Counted from the stretch's first letter, positions 1 to 8,454 are shown. The stretch is DNA of 64,000 bases from an uncultured Stenotrophomonas sp. (GCF_913778665.1 NZ_CAJYVQ010000008.1:62001-126000); one strand, 5' to 3'. Notes: generated from the sequence alone by a model not told the origin. Numbers and translations: made by a program.

Positions 1-532
1 GGCGACCATGCGGCCCGGTGGCAGCGGCTGGCGCGTGGCGGTCGGTGCGCCGTACGTGATGGCCGGCAAGACCGGTACCGCGCAGGTCATCAGCCGCAAG
101 GGCACTGCCGCAGTGAATCCGAAGAGCCTGCCGATGCACCTGCGCCACCGCGCACTGTTCGTCGGCTTTGCACCGGCCGAGAACCCGGTGATCGCCATCG
201 CGGTGGCGGTGGAGGGTGGCGGTTACGGTGGTTCGGCTGCCGCGCCGATCGCGCGCAAGGTGTTCGATGCCTACCTGCTGGGCAAGATGCCCGAAGGCAT
301 GCAGCCGTTGGACAGCGAGCGTGGCACCACCGCCATCGGCGCTACCGCGTTCGACAACGAAGACGCCGGCGCGCGCCACGCCGGTGATCTGGCCGCCGCG
401 CAGCTGGCCGAACACCCGGTGCTGGTTGGCGTGCCCGCACCCGAACCGGCGCCCGCGCCGACGCCGGGTACACCGACCGCCGCCGCGTTGCCGGCCACGC
501 CGCGCCCGGCCGCCATGGAGCCCGCACGATGA
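1..532 (+). CDS. mrdA: penicillin-binding protein 2, C-terminal part (5' end outside window)
   Basis: Peptidoglycan DD-transpeptidase of the elongation complex, acting in the inner membrane with RodA. Only the last ~177 residues are present; the reading frame is already open at position 2. The class B PBP KTGTAQ motif (K-T-G near 67-75) and the following strand expected of the transpeptidase fold are visible. The last ~70 residues form an Ala/Pro-rich tail. The stop overlaps the rodA start by 4 bp (ATGA at 529-532), so the two genes are translationally coupled. Identification rests on the KTG box plus the adjacent rodA. The SxxK and SxN motifs lie outside the window. Confidence 0.93.
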   Translation, partial: ATMRPGGSGWRVAVGAPYVMAGKTGTAQVISRKGTAAVNPKSLPMHLRHRALFVGFAPAENPVIAIAVAVEGGGYGGSAAAPIARKVFDAYLLGKMPEGMQPLDSERGTTAIGATAFDNEDAGARHAGDLAAAQLAEHPVLVGVPAPEPAPAPTPGTPTAAALPATPRPAAMEPAR

Positions 533-1641
533 AGGTGTTCCTGCGCTGGGCCGGCGACATGCTGCGCCGCTTCTTCAGCACGCTGGACTGGGTGCTGTGC
601 CTGGCTCTGGGCGCGCTGATGGTGATCGGCCTGGCGACGCTGAAGAGTGCCGGTGGCGACGGCCTGGTGATGGCCCAGGGCGCGCGTTTCGCAGTGGGCA
701 TGGCCGCTCTGTGGGGCATCTCGCGCGCGCCCATCCTGCGCATCCGCTCGGCCACGCCGATGATCTATGCGATCTCGATGATCCCGCTGCTGGCGGTGTT
801 CGTGCTCGGCACCGGCAAATATGGGCGGCAATGGCTGGACCTGAAGTTCTTCTACCTGCAGCCGGCCGAACTGCTGAAGGTCAGCCTGCCGATGATGGTG
901 GCCTGGTACCTGCACAAGATGCCGCTGCCGCCGCGCTTCAGCACCGTGCTGACCGCGCTGGTCATCATCGGCGTGCCGACCGGGCTGGTGATGCTGCAGC
1001 CCGACTTCGGCACCGGTGTGCTGATCGCTGCCAGCGGCGTGTTCGTGCTGTTGCTGGCCGGCCTGCCGTGGTGGTGGGTCGGCCTCGGCGTGGGCGGCGT
1101 GGCCGCGGTCGCGCCGGTGGCCTGGTTCTGGTTGCTGCGGCCGTACCAGAAGGATCGCATCATGATGTTCCTGGACCCGGAGATGGACGCGCTGGGTGCG
1201 GGCTGGAACATCATCCAGTCGAAGATCGCGATCGGTTCCGGCGGCTTCGATGGCAAGGGCTGGGGCGAAGGCTCGCAGTCGCACCTCAACTTCATACCCG
1301 AGCAGACCACCGACTTCGCGTTCTCGGTGCTGAGCGAGGAATTCGGCTGGATCGGCGTGGCCACCGTGCTGGCGCTGTACCTGGTGGTCATCGGGCGTTG
1401 CCTGTGGATCGCCAGCCAGTCGCGCGACTCGTACTCGCGCCTGCTGGCCGGTGCCACCGGCCTGGCGTTCTTCGTTTACGTGCTGGTCAACGGAGGCATG
1501 ATTTCCGGCCTGCTGCCGGTGGTGGGCGTGCCGATGCCGCTGATCAGCTACGGCGGCACTTCCGCCGTATCGCTGCTGGCCGGCTTCGGCCTGGTGATGG
1601 CGGTACGCAGCCACAACCCCGTGCACGGCGGCTACGGCTAG
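529..1641 (+). CDS. rodA: SEDS peptidoglycan glycosyltransferase RodA
   Basis: Integral-membrane glycan polymerase of the elongasome, partner of PBP2 (mrdA directly upstream, 4-bp overlap). It is 370 aa, the normal RodA length, with about ten hydrophobic segments. Two conserved SEDS acidic residues are in place: Asp159 in LQPDFGT and Asp262 in TTDFAFSVLSEEFG, at the same numbers as in E. coli RodA. The C-terminal SGLLPVVGVPMPLISYGG block is typical. A perfect 10-bp hairpin (1623-1650) spans the stop codon and may limit read-through towards the second rodA-like gene. Confidence 0.96.
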   Translation: MKVFLRWAGDMLRRFFSTLDWVLCLALGALMVIGLATLKSAGGDGLVMAQGARFAVGMAALWGISRAPILRIRSATPMIYAISMIPLLAVFVLGTGKYGRQWLDLKFFYLQPAELLKVSLPMMVAWYLHKMPLPPRFSTVLTALVIIGVPTGLVMLQPDFGTGVLIAASGVFVLLLAGLPWWWVGLGVGGVAAVAPVAWFWLLRPYQKDRIMMFLDPEMDALGAGWNIIQSKIAIGSGGFDGKGWGEGSQSHLNFIPEQTTDFAFSVLSEEFGWIGVATVLALYLVVIGRCLWIASQSRDSYSRLLAGATGLAFFVYVLVNGGMISGLLPVVGVPMPLISYGGTSAVSLLAGFGLVMAVRSHNPVHGGYG

Positions 1642-1650
1642 CCGCCGTGC
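1623..1650 (+). terminator. hairpin spanning the rodA stop codon
   Basis: Perfect 10-bp inverted repeat GCACGGCGGC / GCCGCCGTGC with an 8-nt loop. It has no T-run, so it is a terminator or mRNA-stabilising hairpin candidate only. Confidence 0.45.
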
Positions 1651-1668
1651 CTCCTGCTCCTGCGCTTT

Positions 1669-1732
1669 GTAGAGCCGAGTCATGCCGGCCGCTTCTGCTG
1701 CGTGAGAGGCAGTCGGCATGGCTCGACGCTAC
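1669..1732 (+). repeat. SMAG-type GTAG repeat (inverted dimer)
   Basis: Starts with GTAG and ends with CTAC. Both halves contain the GAGCCGAGTCATG / CATGGCTCGAC palindrome, so the whole can fold on itself. This fits the S. maltophilia GTAG (SMAG) family of REP-like repeats. It lies between rodA and its paralog. Confidence 0.85.
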
Positions 1733-1787
1733 AAATGCAGCGCCGCGCTGACAGCTTCACGCAAGCACACATTGCTACCGTACCTGC

Positions 1788-2882
1788 GTGGAATGGAAAC
1801 GACTGCTTGGCATCTGCCGTGAGGCGGTGCGCACGATCGATCTGCCGCTGCTGGCTGCGCTGTTGATCCTGATGGCAGCGGGCCTGGCAGTGCTGCACAG
1901 CGTGTCCGGTCCGGTGGCCGGGCAGGCGGTGCGCTTCGCCGGTGGCCTGGCCGCGATGTGGCTGTTGTCGCGCGTTCCGCTGCTGCGCCTCCGTGCGTGG
2001 ACCCCGGCGATCTACGCGTTGTCGATGCTGCCGCTGATGGCGGTGTATGTGATCGGCACCGGCAAGTATGGGCAGCGCTGGCTCAATCTCGGCGTGTTCT
2101 ACCTGCAGCCGTCCGAGCTGCTCAAGCTCAGCCTGCCGCTGATGATGGCCTTGTACCTGCACCGCCAACCGCTGCCACCTTCACCGCGCACGGTATTGAC
2201 CGCTGCTGTGCTGATCGGCGTACCGGCCGTGCTGATCCTGCTGCAGCCCAACCTCGGCACGGCCACGCTGGTTACCGCCAGCGGCGTGTTCGCGCTGCTG
2301 CTGGCCGGGTTGCACTGGGGTTGGGTGGCCACTGGCGCGACGGGGCTGGCCGTGGCCGCGCCGCTGGCCTGGTTCGGCCTGTTGCGGCAATACCAGAAGG
2401 ATCGCGTGCTGACCTTCCTCGACCCGGCGGCGGATCCGCTCGGCACCGGCTGGAACATCCTGCAGTCACGCATCGCGATCGGTTCCGGTGGCTGGGACGG
2501 GCGCGGCTGGGGGCAGGGCACGCAGGCCACCCTGGATTTCCTGCCCGAGTACACCACGGACTTTGCGTTCTCGGTGCTGGCCGAAGAGTTCGGCTGGATC
2601 GGCGTGGCCACCGTGTTCGCGCTGTACCTGTTTGTGGTCTGGCGCTGCCTGTGGATCGCGGTGCATGCGCGCGACACGCACGCACGGCTGCTGGCCGGCA
2701 GTCTGGGCTTGGCGTTCTTCGTGTATGTGCTGGTGAACGGCGGGATGATTTCCGGCCTGCTACCGGTGGTAGGCATTCCGATGCCGTTGATCAGCTACGG
2801 CGGCACCTCGGCGGTGTCGCTGCTGGCGGGGATCGGGTTGGTGATGGCGGTACGGGGGCACCGGCCCGTGCACGGGGGATAG
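1788..2882 (+). CDS. second RodA-like SEDS protein (tandem paralog)
   Basis: 364-aa SEDS-family membrane protein that aligns over its whole length with the preceding RodA. The GTG at 1788 is chosen because it precedes the first membrane segment. The C-terminal catalytic-region Asp is kept (Asp258 in TTDFAFSVLAEEFG). The Asp of the LQPD(F/L)GT motif, Asp159 in the upstream copy, is Asn155 here (LQPNLGT). It is separated from rodA by 146 bp holding a SMAG repeat, so it may have its own promoter or be read through. It could be a specialised glycan polymerase, a modulator, or a duplicate drifting from function; the sequence cannot decide. The TAG stop runs into a long inverted repeat. Confidence 0.85.
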   Translation: MEWKRLLGICREAVRTIDLPLLAALLILMAAGLAVLHSVSGPVAGQAVRFAGGLAAMWLLSRVPLLRLRAWTPAIYALSMLPLMAVYVIGTGKYGQRWLNLGVFYLQPSELLKLSLPLMMALYLHRQPLPPSPRTVLTAAVLIGVPAVLILLQPNLGTATLVTASGVFALLLAGLHWGWVATGATGLAVAAPLAWFGLLRQYQKDRVLTFLDPAADPLGTGWNILQSRIAIGSGGWDGRGWGQGTQATLDFLPEYTTDFAFSVLAEEFGWIGVATVFALYLFVVWRCLWIAVHARDTHARLLAGSLGLAFFVYVLVNGGMISGLLPVVGIPMPLISYGGTSAVSLLAGIGLVMAVRGHRPVHGG

Positions 2883-3088
2883 GTTTCCAGCGAACGGCGC
2901 AGCCCCTCGTGGGTGGTTGGGTAACGCGGCCCATGCGTGGGGCGGGCGCGCGGTGGGTAACGCGGGGTGTCCGCGGCATGGATGCGGCGGACAAGCCCCG
3001 CTGCCTGCCCAACCGGGCAGCCCTCAGCAATCTGGCCTTCTGCAACCGCCCAACCACCCACGAGGGGCTGCGCCGTTGGCTGAAACCT
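2881..3088. repeat. large inverted-repeat element (copy D of the nested-hairpin family)
   Basis: Arms at 2881-2921 and 3049-3088 are ~40 bp and nearly perfect inverted complements, sharing the core CGGCGCAGCCCCTCGTGGGT. The interior carries an imperfect hairpin around GCGGCATGGATGC followed by CAAGCCCC, which resembles the inner part of the elements at 16.35 and 60.7 kb. A direct repeat TGGGTAACGCGG also occurs twice. No coding signal is seen. Membership in the family is less sure than for the other copies. Confidence 0.6.
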
Positions 3089-3201
3089 TCCTGACTCTGC
3101 GCAACGCTTGTTGTGGAAGCGTTCTCACAACAACGCGCGGATGCCCGCGCACTGACCAAAGTCCGAAAAATTTGCGATCTGATTCACATTTTTACGCCGC
3201 G

Positions 3202-3215
3202 TTGATCCTGATCAA
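3202..3215 (+). promoter_or_regulatory. perfect FNR/Anr-type box
   Basis: TTGATCCTGATCAA matches the FNR/Anr consensus TTGAT-N4-ATCAA exactly. Its centre (3208.5) is 41.5 bp upstream of position 3250. A CACAAT hexamer at 3238-3243 would be the -10 for a start near 3250, the class II activation geometry. The nearest gene downstream is mltB, ~300 bp away. Confidence 0.5.
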
Positions 3216-3249
3216 TGGACTTGTCGTAATCGGCCTGCACAATGGCGGC

Positions 3250-3495
3250 CCGTTCGGCACGGCGCGCCGTCAATCGTTGCAGCGCGAGGGGGCGTCGGGC
3301 GGGAGCAGCACTGATCCAACGGATACAAGGAGCGCGGGGCACTGCCACTGGGGAGAGGCAGCCGCGCAGGTATCGGCCGGATCCGGTCGCCGGTTGCGTC
3401 TGCGGGGATGGGGACGCAACCGGCCACCTCTCTCTGAATGGGGAAGCACGATCACGACGTCTTCACATTTCCCGCTGAACGCGGGCAAATCGTTG
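3250..3495 (+). ncRNA. candidate structured RNA or long 5' leader upstream of mltB
   Basis: No convincing protein is encoded between the rodA paralog and mltB. This stretch has three clear hairpins: CTGCC/GGCAG (3342-3361), a perfect 11-bp stem CCGGTTGCGTC/GACGCAACCGG (3390-3423, 12-nt loop), and CCCGC/GCGGG (3471-3485). The first two loops contain GGGGA, and a third GGGGA lies single-stranded near 3440. Exposed GGA motifs are typical of CsrA/RsmA targets, but this is only a resemblance. It could be an independent sRNA or the mltB leader. Ends are guesses from the putative promoter and last hairpin; no T-run terminator is visible. Confidence 0.3.
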
Positions 3496-3548
3496 TGATT
3501 CATGGTGTTAGGGGTTTTAATTCATCCATGACCTGCTAACCTGCGACG

Positions 3549-4694
3549 ATGATTCGACGCACTCTGGCCTGCATGCTCACCCTCGGCCTGGTCGCCTGCG
3601 CGACCCAGCCGAAGTCCCCGCCGCCTTCGCCCCAGGCCAGCAGTACGCCGCGCCAGCCCGCCACCCAGGCCCATGGGCCTGCCGAGGCCGCACCCGAAGC
3701 CACCGCCGCCAGCGCGCCGCCGGTCGATCTCACTCCGGTGCCGTTCGACGTTGCGCGGGCCCGCTTCATCGCCGATACGGCCAAGCGCTATGGCCTGAAG
3801 CCGGAGCAGATCAGTAGCGTGCTCGACCAGGCGCAGGTGCGCCAGCCGATCATCGCCGCGATGTCGCGCCCGGCCGAGCGGGTCAAACCGTGGAACGAAT
3901 ACCGGCCGATGTTCATCAGCAAGGCACGCATCGATGGCGGCCGCGCGTTCCTGGCAGAGCACCGCGCTGAACTGGATCGCGTGCAGCAGCGCACCGGGGT
4001 GCCAGCCGAAGTGATCGTGGCGATCATCGGCGTGGAAACCAGCTACGGCAAGAACGCTGGCAGCCATCGCGTGCTCGATGCGCTGTACACGCTGGCCTTC
4101 TATTACCCGCGCAGCGGCGATCCGGCCAAGCTGGAACGCGAAGTGCGCCGCGAGCTGTTCTTCCGCGATGAGCTGGCCAAGCTGTTCGAGCTGGGCCGCG
4201 AAGAAAAGCTCGACATCACCACGCTCAAGGGCAGCTACGCCGGGGCGATGGGCATGGGCCAGTTCATGCCGTCCAGCTATCTCGATTACGCCGTGGACGG
4301 CAACGGCGATGGCCGTCGCGACCTGTTCAACAGCTACGACGACGTGTTCTCGTCCATCGCCAACTACTTCGTGAAGAAGGGCGGCTGGGTGCGCGGCGGC
4401 CAGGTGGCCGTGCCGGCCACGCTGGCGCCGGGCCGCGAGGAGTTCAACCCGACCGAGTGGATGCCCACTTGGTCGCTGGCCGATCTGGCCCAGCGCGGCT
4501 ACCAGCCCAGCGCGCCGGTGCAGCCGGGCGCCACCGCCACCCCGATCACCCTGGAAGGCAGCACCGGCAAGCAGTACTGGCTGGGCTTCCAGAACTACTA
4601 CGCGATCACCCGCTACAACCTCTCGAAGATGTACGCGATGGCCGTGTTCCAGTTGTCCCAGGCCATCGCCGGACAGGAGCTGCCCCCGGCATGA
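3549..4694 (+). CDS. mltB: membrane-bound lytic murein transglycosylase B (lipoprotein)
   Basis: Cleaves the MurNAc-GlcNAc glycan bond with 1,6-anhydro product, anchored in the outer membrane. The 381-aa protein has a lipoprotein signal with lipobox LVAC (Cys at ~17) and a Pro/Ala-rich tether to ~60. The lysozyme-like MltB domain follows, with catalytic Glu163 in VETSYGKNAG and the family block GAMGMGQFMPSSYLDYAVDG. The end overlaps rlpA by 4 bp (ATGA at 4691-4694), pairing two enzymes that act on septal or sacculus glycan. Confidence 0.95.
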   Translation: MIRRTLACMLTLGLVACATQPKSPPPSPQASSTPRQPATQAHGPAEAAPEATAASAPPVDLTPVPFDVARARFIADTAKRYGLKPEQISSVLDQAQVRQPIIAAMSRPAERVKPWNEYRPMFISKARIDGGRAFLAEHRAELDRVQQRTGVPAEVIVAIIGVETSYGKNAGSHRVLDALYTLAFYYPRSGDPAKLEREVRRELFFRDELAKLFELGREEKLDITTLKGSYAGAMGMGQFMPSSYLDYAVDGNGDGRRDLFNSYDDVFSSIANYFVKKGGWVRGGQVAVPATLAPGREEFNPTEWMPTWSLADLAQRGYQPSAPVQPGATATPITLEGSTGKQYWLGFQNYYAITRYNLSKMYAMAVFQLSQAIAGQELPPA

Positions 4695-5956
4695 ACATCA
4701 GATGGCTGGTCCCGAGCTTGATCGTCCTCGCGCTGGCGGCCTGCAGCAGCGCGCCGAAGAAGCCGGCTACCGCCGGCCATGCTGGCAAGTCCAGCGGCAC
4801 GCTGGTGCAGGGCCGCGGCTCGCGCCCGGCGCACTGCCCGGAAGGTTCGCCGTATGCGGCGGCCAAGGAAGACCTCAGTACCCGCGGCAATTACACCGCC
4901 GGTGGCCTGTACAAGCCCGGGGTGAAGGACAGCACGCCCACCTACATTCCGAACGTGGCGTGCATTCCCGAGCCGGAAGTGACTGCCGAGGAACGCTCGG
5001 CGATCGGCAACAAGACGCCGTACGTGGTGCTGGGCAAGTCGTACAACGTGCTTGACGACACCCGCAACTACGTCGAGCGCGGTACCGCGTCGTACTACGG
5101 CGCCAAGTTCCATGGCCGCCTGACCTCCAACCGCGAGGTCTACGACATGTACCAGTTCACTGCCGCGCACAAGACGCTGCCGCTTCCCAGCTTCGCCCGC
5201 GTGACCAACCTGGACAACGGCGAATCGGTGGTCGTGCGCGTCAACGATCGCGGCCCGTTCCACGATGGCCGCGTGGTCGATCTCAGCTACGCCGCCGCCG
5301 TGCGCCTGGGCATCACCCAGCGCGGTACCGGCAATGTCGAGGTGCGCGCGCTGCAGCCGGGCGAGGGCAACCTGCTGGCGCAGAAGCCGTCGCGCCGGGA
5401 GCGTCGTGCTGCCGAAGCCGCCGCAACCACGGCTGTGGCCAGCGCGCGCCCGACGCCGGCCGCGCGTGTCGCCGACAGTGACATCGATCGCCTGGTCAAC
5501 CGCCTGCCCGCCGATGGCGCCCCGGCACGTGGCCAGCCGGCCACCACACAGGGCGTGGCCAGCACCGCGCCAGATGTGGCGGTCAGCAGCCTGCCGCCGA
5601 GCGCGCCGCCGGTGCGCAGTACGGCACCGGCATCGGCCGTGGTGGCCAGTGCTGCTCCGCGCGTGGTGGCCCCGGCACCGGTGCGCAGCGCCCCGGCGGC
5701 GCCCAGCCTGTCGCAGCAGATGGTGGGCGCGGTGATGGTGCAGGTCGCCAGCTTCTCCAATCGCGACAACGCCAACCGCGCGATGGGCCAGCTCAGTGCC
5801 GCCGGCATCGTCGGCGCCACCATCAGCGACATCGCCGCCGGTGGCCGTACCCTGTTCCGCCTGCGCGTTCCCGCCAGCGACCATGCCAGCGCCGCGGAAC
5901 TTGTCGGTCGCATCGCCGGTCTGGGCCTGGGTTCGCCGCAGATCGTCAAGGATTGA
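4691..5956 (+). CDS. rlpA: septal ring lytic transglycosylase RlpA (lipoprotein, SPOR domain)
   Basis: Outer-membrane lipoprotein that cleaves denuded (peptide-free) glycan strands at division sites. It is 421 aa. The start at 4691, overlapping the mltB stop, gives a clean lipobox (LALAAC). The double-psi beta-barrel runs ~130-215, with ASYYGAKFHGRLTSNREVYDM and VNDRGPFHDGRVVDLS carrying the conserved Glu, His and Asp region. A low-complexity Ala/Pro/Arg linker (~235-340) leads to a C-terminal SPOR domain (MVQVASFSNRDNANRAM onwards) that binds denuded glycan. It is longer than E. coli RlpA mainly through the linker. Confidence 0.95.
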   Translation: MNIRWLVPSLIVLALAACSSAPKKPATAGHAGKSSGTLVQGRGSRPAHCPEGSPYAAAKEDLSTRGNYTAGGLYKPGVKDSTPTYIPNVACIPEPEVTAEERSAIGNKTPYVVLGKSYNVLDDTRNYVERGTASYYGAKFHGRLTSNREVYDMYQFTAAHKTLPLPSFARVTNLDNGESVVVRVNDRGPFHDGRVVDLSYAAAVRLGITQRGTGNVEVRALQPGEGNLLAQKPSRRERRAAEAAATTAVASARPTPAARVADSDIDRLVNRLPADGAPARGQPATTQGVASTAPDVAVSSLPPSAPPVRSTAPASAVVASAAPRVVAPAPVRSAPAAPSLSQQMVGAVMVQVASFSNRDNANRAMGQLSAAGIVGATISDIAAGGRTLFRLRVPASDHASAAELVGRIAGLGLGSPQIVKD

Positions 5957-5963
5957 TCCGCCC

Positions 5964-5982
5964 GGGCCGGTGCTGCCGGCCC
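5964..5982 (+). terminator. hairpin after rlpA
   Basis: GGGCCGG / CCGGCCC stem with a 5-nt loop between rlpA and the dac gene. No T-run follows, so termination is uncertain. Confidence 0.4.
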
Positions 5983-6056
5983 GTGCTCCCCCGGCCTTAC
6001 AATGGCCGTTACGTTCCACCCTCCATTCCCGGCCGTCCCCTGGAGCCTGCTGTCCA

Positions 6057-7274
6057 ATGAATTTCCGTTCCGCCGCCACCGCCCTGGCCGCCACCCTGGT
6101 GGTGGGCCTGGCTTCCGCCCAGACGCCGCTGCCGACTCCGGCCACGCCGGCGCCCGCCGCTGCTGCCGCCCCTGCCACCGTCGCCACTCCGCCGGCGCCG
6201 GCGCCGAGCGTGTCCAAGGCCTGGGTGCTGATGGATTACGCCACCGGCCAGGTGCTGGCTGGCGAAAACATCCACGAGCAGCTGGCCCCGGCCAGCATCA
6301 CCAAGGTGATGACGTCCTACGTGATCGCCGCCGAGGTCAAGAACGGCAAGGTCCGTGCAGATGACCAGGTGATGATGAGCGAGCGCGCCTGGCGCGAAGG
6401 TGGCGCCGGTACCGATGGCAGCTACAGCGGCTTCCCGGTCAACCAGACCGCACGCCTGGAAGACATGGAAAAGGGCATGGCGATCCAGTCCGGCAACGAT
6501 GCCGCGATCGCCTTGGCCGAACACGTGGCCGGCAGCGAAGAAGCCTTCGCGTCGCTGATGAACAGCTACGCCGCCAAGATCGGCATGAAGGACTCGCACT
6601 TCGTCAACGCGCACGGCCTGACCGCGCAGGGCCACCACAGCACCGCGTACGACCTGGCACTGCTGGGCCGCGCGATGGTGCGCGATTACCCGGAAACCTA
6701 CGCGTACAACAAGATCAAGGAATTCCAGGTCGGCAACATCAAGCAGCCGAACCGCAACCTGCTGCTGTGGCGCGATGGCAGCGTCGACGGCATCAAGACC
6801 GGCCACACTTCCGAAGCCGGCTATTGCCTGATGAGCTCGGCGCAGCGTGGCGACCAGCGCCTGATCGCGGTGGTGCTGGGCGGTGCGTCTGAGAAGCAGC
6901 GTGCCGATGACAGCCTGGCCCTGCTGAACTGGGGCTTCCGCTTCTTCGAGACCCATCGCCTGTACGAGCCGGGCAAGGCCGTGGCCGAGCACAAGGTCTG
7001 GAAGGGCACCACCGACAAGGTGCAGCTGGGCGTGGCGCAGCCGATGCTGGTGAGCGTGCCGCGCGGCCGCTACAACGACCTGAAGCCGAGCATCGACGTG
7101 CCCAAGACCCTGGAAGCACCGTTCACCGCCGGCCAGCAGATCGGCACCGTGAAGGTCACCCTGGATGGCAAGGTCATCGCCGAAGCACCGCTGGTGGCGG
7201 TGGCTGCCGTCGAACAGGCCGGCTTCTTCAAGCGCCTGTGGGACAGCTTCTGGATGTGGTGGGAATCGGAATGA
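6057..7274 (+). CDS. dacC: D-alanyl-D-alanine carboxypeptidase, PBP5/6 type
   Basis: Removes the terminal D-Ala from peptidoglycan pentapeptides in the periplasm. It is 405 aa, with a signal peptide (~1-20) and an Ala/Pro-rich stretch before the catalytic domain. Class A DD-peptidase motifs are complete: Ser80-x-x-Lys83 (SITK), Ser145-Gly-Asn (SGNDAAIA) and Lys247-Thr-Gly (KTGHT). The PBP5-type C-terminal beta domain and an amphipathic tail ending FKRLWDSFWMWWESE, a typical membrane anchor, follow. It lies 100 bp behind rlpA and ends at a strong terminator. The symbol dacC rather than dacA is a convention. Confidence 0.93.
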   Translation: MNFRSAATALAATLVVGLASAQTPLPTPATPAPAAAAAPATVATPPAPAPSVSKAWVLMDYATGQVLAGENIHEQLAPASITKVMTSYVIAAEVKNGKVRADDQVMMSERAWREGGAGTDGSYSGFPVNQTARLEDMEKGMAIQSGNDAAIALAEHVAGSEEAFASLMNSYAAKIGMKDSHFVNAHGLTAQGHHSTAYDLALLGRAMVRDYPETYAYNKIKEFQVGNIKQPNRNLLLWRDGSVDGIKTGHTSEAGYCLMSSAQRGDQRLIAVVLGGASEKQRADDSLALLNWGFRFFETHRLYEPGKAVAEHKVWKGTTDKVQLGVAQPMLVSVPRGRYNDLKPSIDVPKTLEAPFTAGQQIGTVKVTLDGKVIAEAPLVAVAAVEQAGFFKRLWDSFWMWWESE

Positions 7275-7301
7275 TCCACGCATCTGCGCGGTGAACGAAA
7301 G

Positions 7302-7325
7302 AGGCCGGCGAATGCCGGCCTTTTC
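7302..7325 (+). terminator. rho-independent terminator after dac
   Basis: GGCCGGC / GCCGGCC stem with GAAT loop followed by TTTT. It lies between the converging dac and lpxR-like genes. Confidence 0.85.
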
Positions 7326-7333
7326 CGTTCTTG

Positions 7334-7371
7334 GAGTCGAGCAAGGACAGTCGAGCATGGCTCGACGCTAC
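7334..7371 (+). repeat. partial SMAG-type repeat
   Basis: GAGTCGAGC ... GTCGAGCATGGCTCGAC ending in CTAC. The GTAG at the other end is missing, so this looks like a decayed copy. Confidence 0.6.
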
Positions 7372-7380
7372 AAGGTGCAG

Positions 7381-8454
7381 TTACAGCGAGCGGCTGATGG
7401 TGAAGCTGCCGAACACCGGCGACTGGCGCTGGCCGTAGAACTCGCGGGTGCTGTGGTAGCGCGCGACCGCGAACTTCCAGCGCCCGCGCATCACGGCGAT
7501 GCCGTAGCCGCCCTGGGCTACCACGTGGCGCTTGTCCACGCTGTGGCTGCTGCGGAAGGTGTTGCCGTCCAGGGTGATATCGCGGATTACCCAGGCAGCG
7601 TCGGTGGTCGCGAACAGATGCCAGGACCAGCCACTGGGGCGGCCGCCCCGGGTCGGCGCGGTGTTCTCGCCGGCCGGGCGCAGCGGCGTGCTGCCGAAGT
7701 CGTCGGGCAGCTTCCAGCCGAAACGCACTTCGCCACCGGCATTGGCCTTGGTTTCCAGGTTGCCGATTGCGCCGCCGTAGTGGCTGATCGCATCCCAGCC
7801 CCAGCCGCCGGCATTGACGCTGGCATCGGCCGGCCAGCGGCGCATGCGCTCGTGGGTCAGCATGAACACCGGTTCGTTGTGCAGCTGGTTGTCCCAGCCT
7901 TCGAACTTCTTGTCGCCCAGGATGTTGTGCACCGCATCCTGCACCTGCTTGCCCTGCGCCCACGGGCCGACCACGCCTACCGCCAGCTGAGTGGTCTGCA
8001 GGCGGTCGCCGCTGCGCGCGTTGAAACCGAAGCTGGCCAGCAGTACGCCGGCATACGGCCGGTCGTCCTCGATCAGATCGCGCCGGGTCGGGTCGGTCGG
8101 GGTGAAGATGCCCTGGCCGATGCTGAAGATCATGTTCTGCTGTTCGAACCTGCCCGGGTGCAGGCCTTCCAGGTACTGGTTCACCCAACGCGCCATGCGC
8201 GGCAGGCACGGATCGTCGGTGTAGTCGACCAGGTTCGGCGAGACCAGGGTCAGCTGTGCGCCGTTGGTATAGCCCTGGTCCTGGTGGCGGCCACCGAACA
8301 GGTCGTTGTCGACGCGGAAATTGACCTGCGGCGGGTGGTCGCGCATCGCGTCCGGGCCGCATTGTTCGGCCGCTTGGGCGGCAAGGGGGAGGGCGGCGGC
8401 CAGCAGGCCGGACAGCCCGAGGGCTGCGACACTACGCATGGATGGAATGCTCAT
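7381..8454 (-). CDS. LpxR-like outer-membrane lipid A deacylase
   Basis: 357-aa protein with a signal peptide (~1-29) and a beta-barrel-like C-terminus ending in aromatic Phe-Thr-Ile-Ser-Arg-Ser-Leu. The N-terminal VDNDLFGGRHQDQGYTNG and the DRPYAG block are hallmarks of the LpxR/DUF2219 family. Its best studied member is a Ca-dependent lipid A 3'-O-deacylase. It is transcribed opposite to the surrounding mrd-lip genes and sits between dac and ybeD, so it looks inserted into an otherwise conserved gene order. Substrate is inferred from family only; other members remain uncharacterised. Confidence 0.8.
   Translation of the reverse strand: MSIPSMRSVAALGLSGLLAAALPLAAQAAEQCGPDAMRDHPPQVNFRVDNDLFGGRHQDQGYTNGAQLTLVSPNLVDYTDDPCLPRMARWVNQYLEGLHPGRFEQQNMIFSIGQGIFTPTDPTRRDLIEDDRPYAGVLLASFGFNARSGDRLQTTQLAVGVVGPWAQGKQVQDAVHNILGDKKFEGWDNQLHNEPVFMLTHERMRRWPADASVNAGGWGWDAISHYGGAIGNLETKANAGGEVRFGWKLPDDFGSTPLRPAGENTAPTRGGRPSGWSWHLFATTDAAWVIRDITLDGNTFRSSHSVDKRHVVAQGGYGIAVMRGRWKFAVARYHSTREFYGQRQSPVFGSFTISRSL

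Noticed and set aside
3401..3423. GGGACGCAA resembling part of a c-di-GMP (GEMM-I) riboswitch
   Set aside because: The other conserved GEMM parts (GCA...GGGCAAACC and the tetraloop receptor) are absent, and the motif is fully paired in an 11-bp stem.
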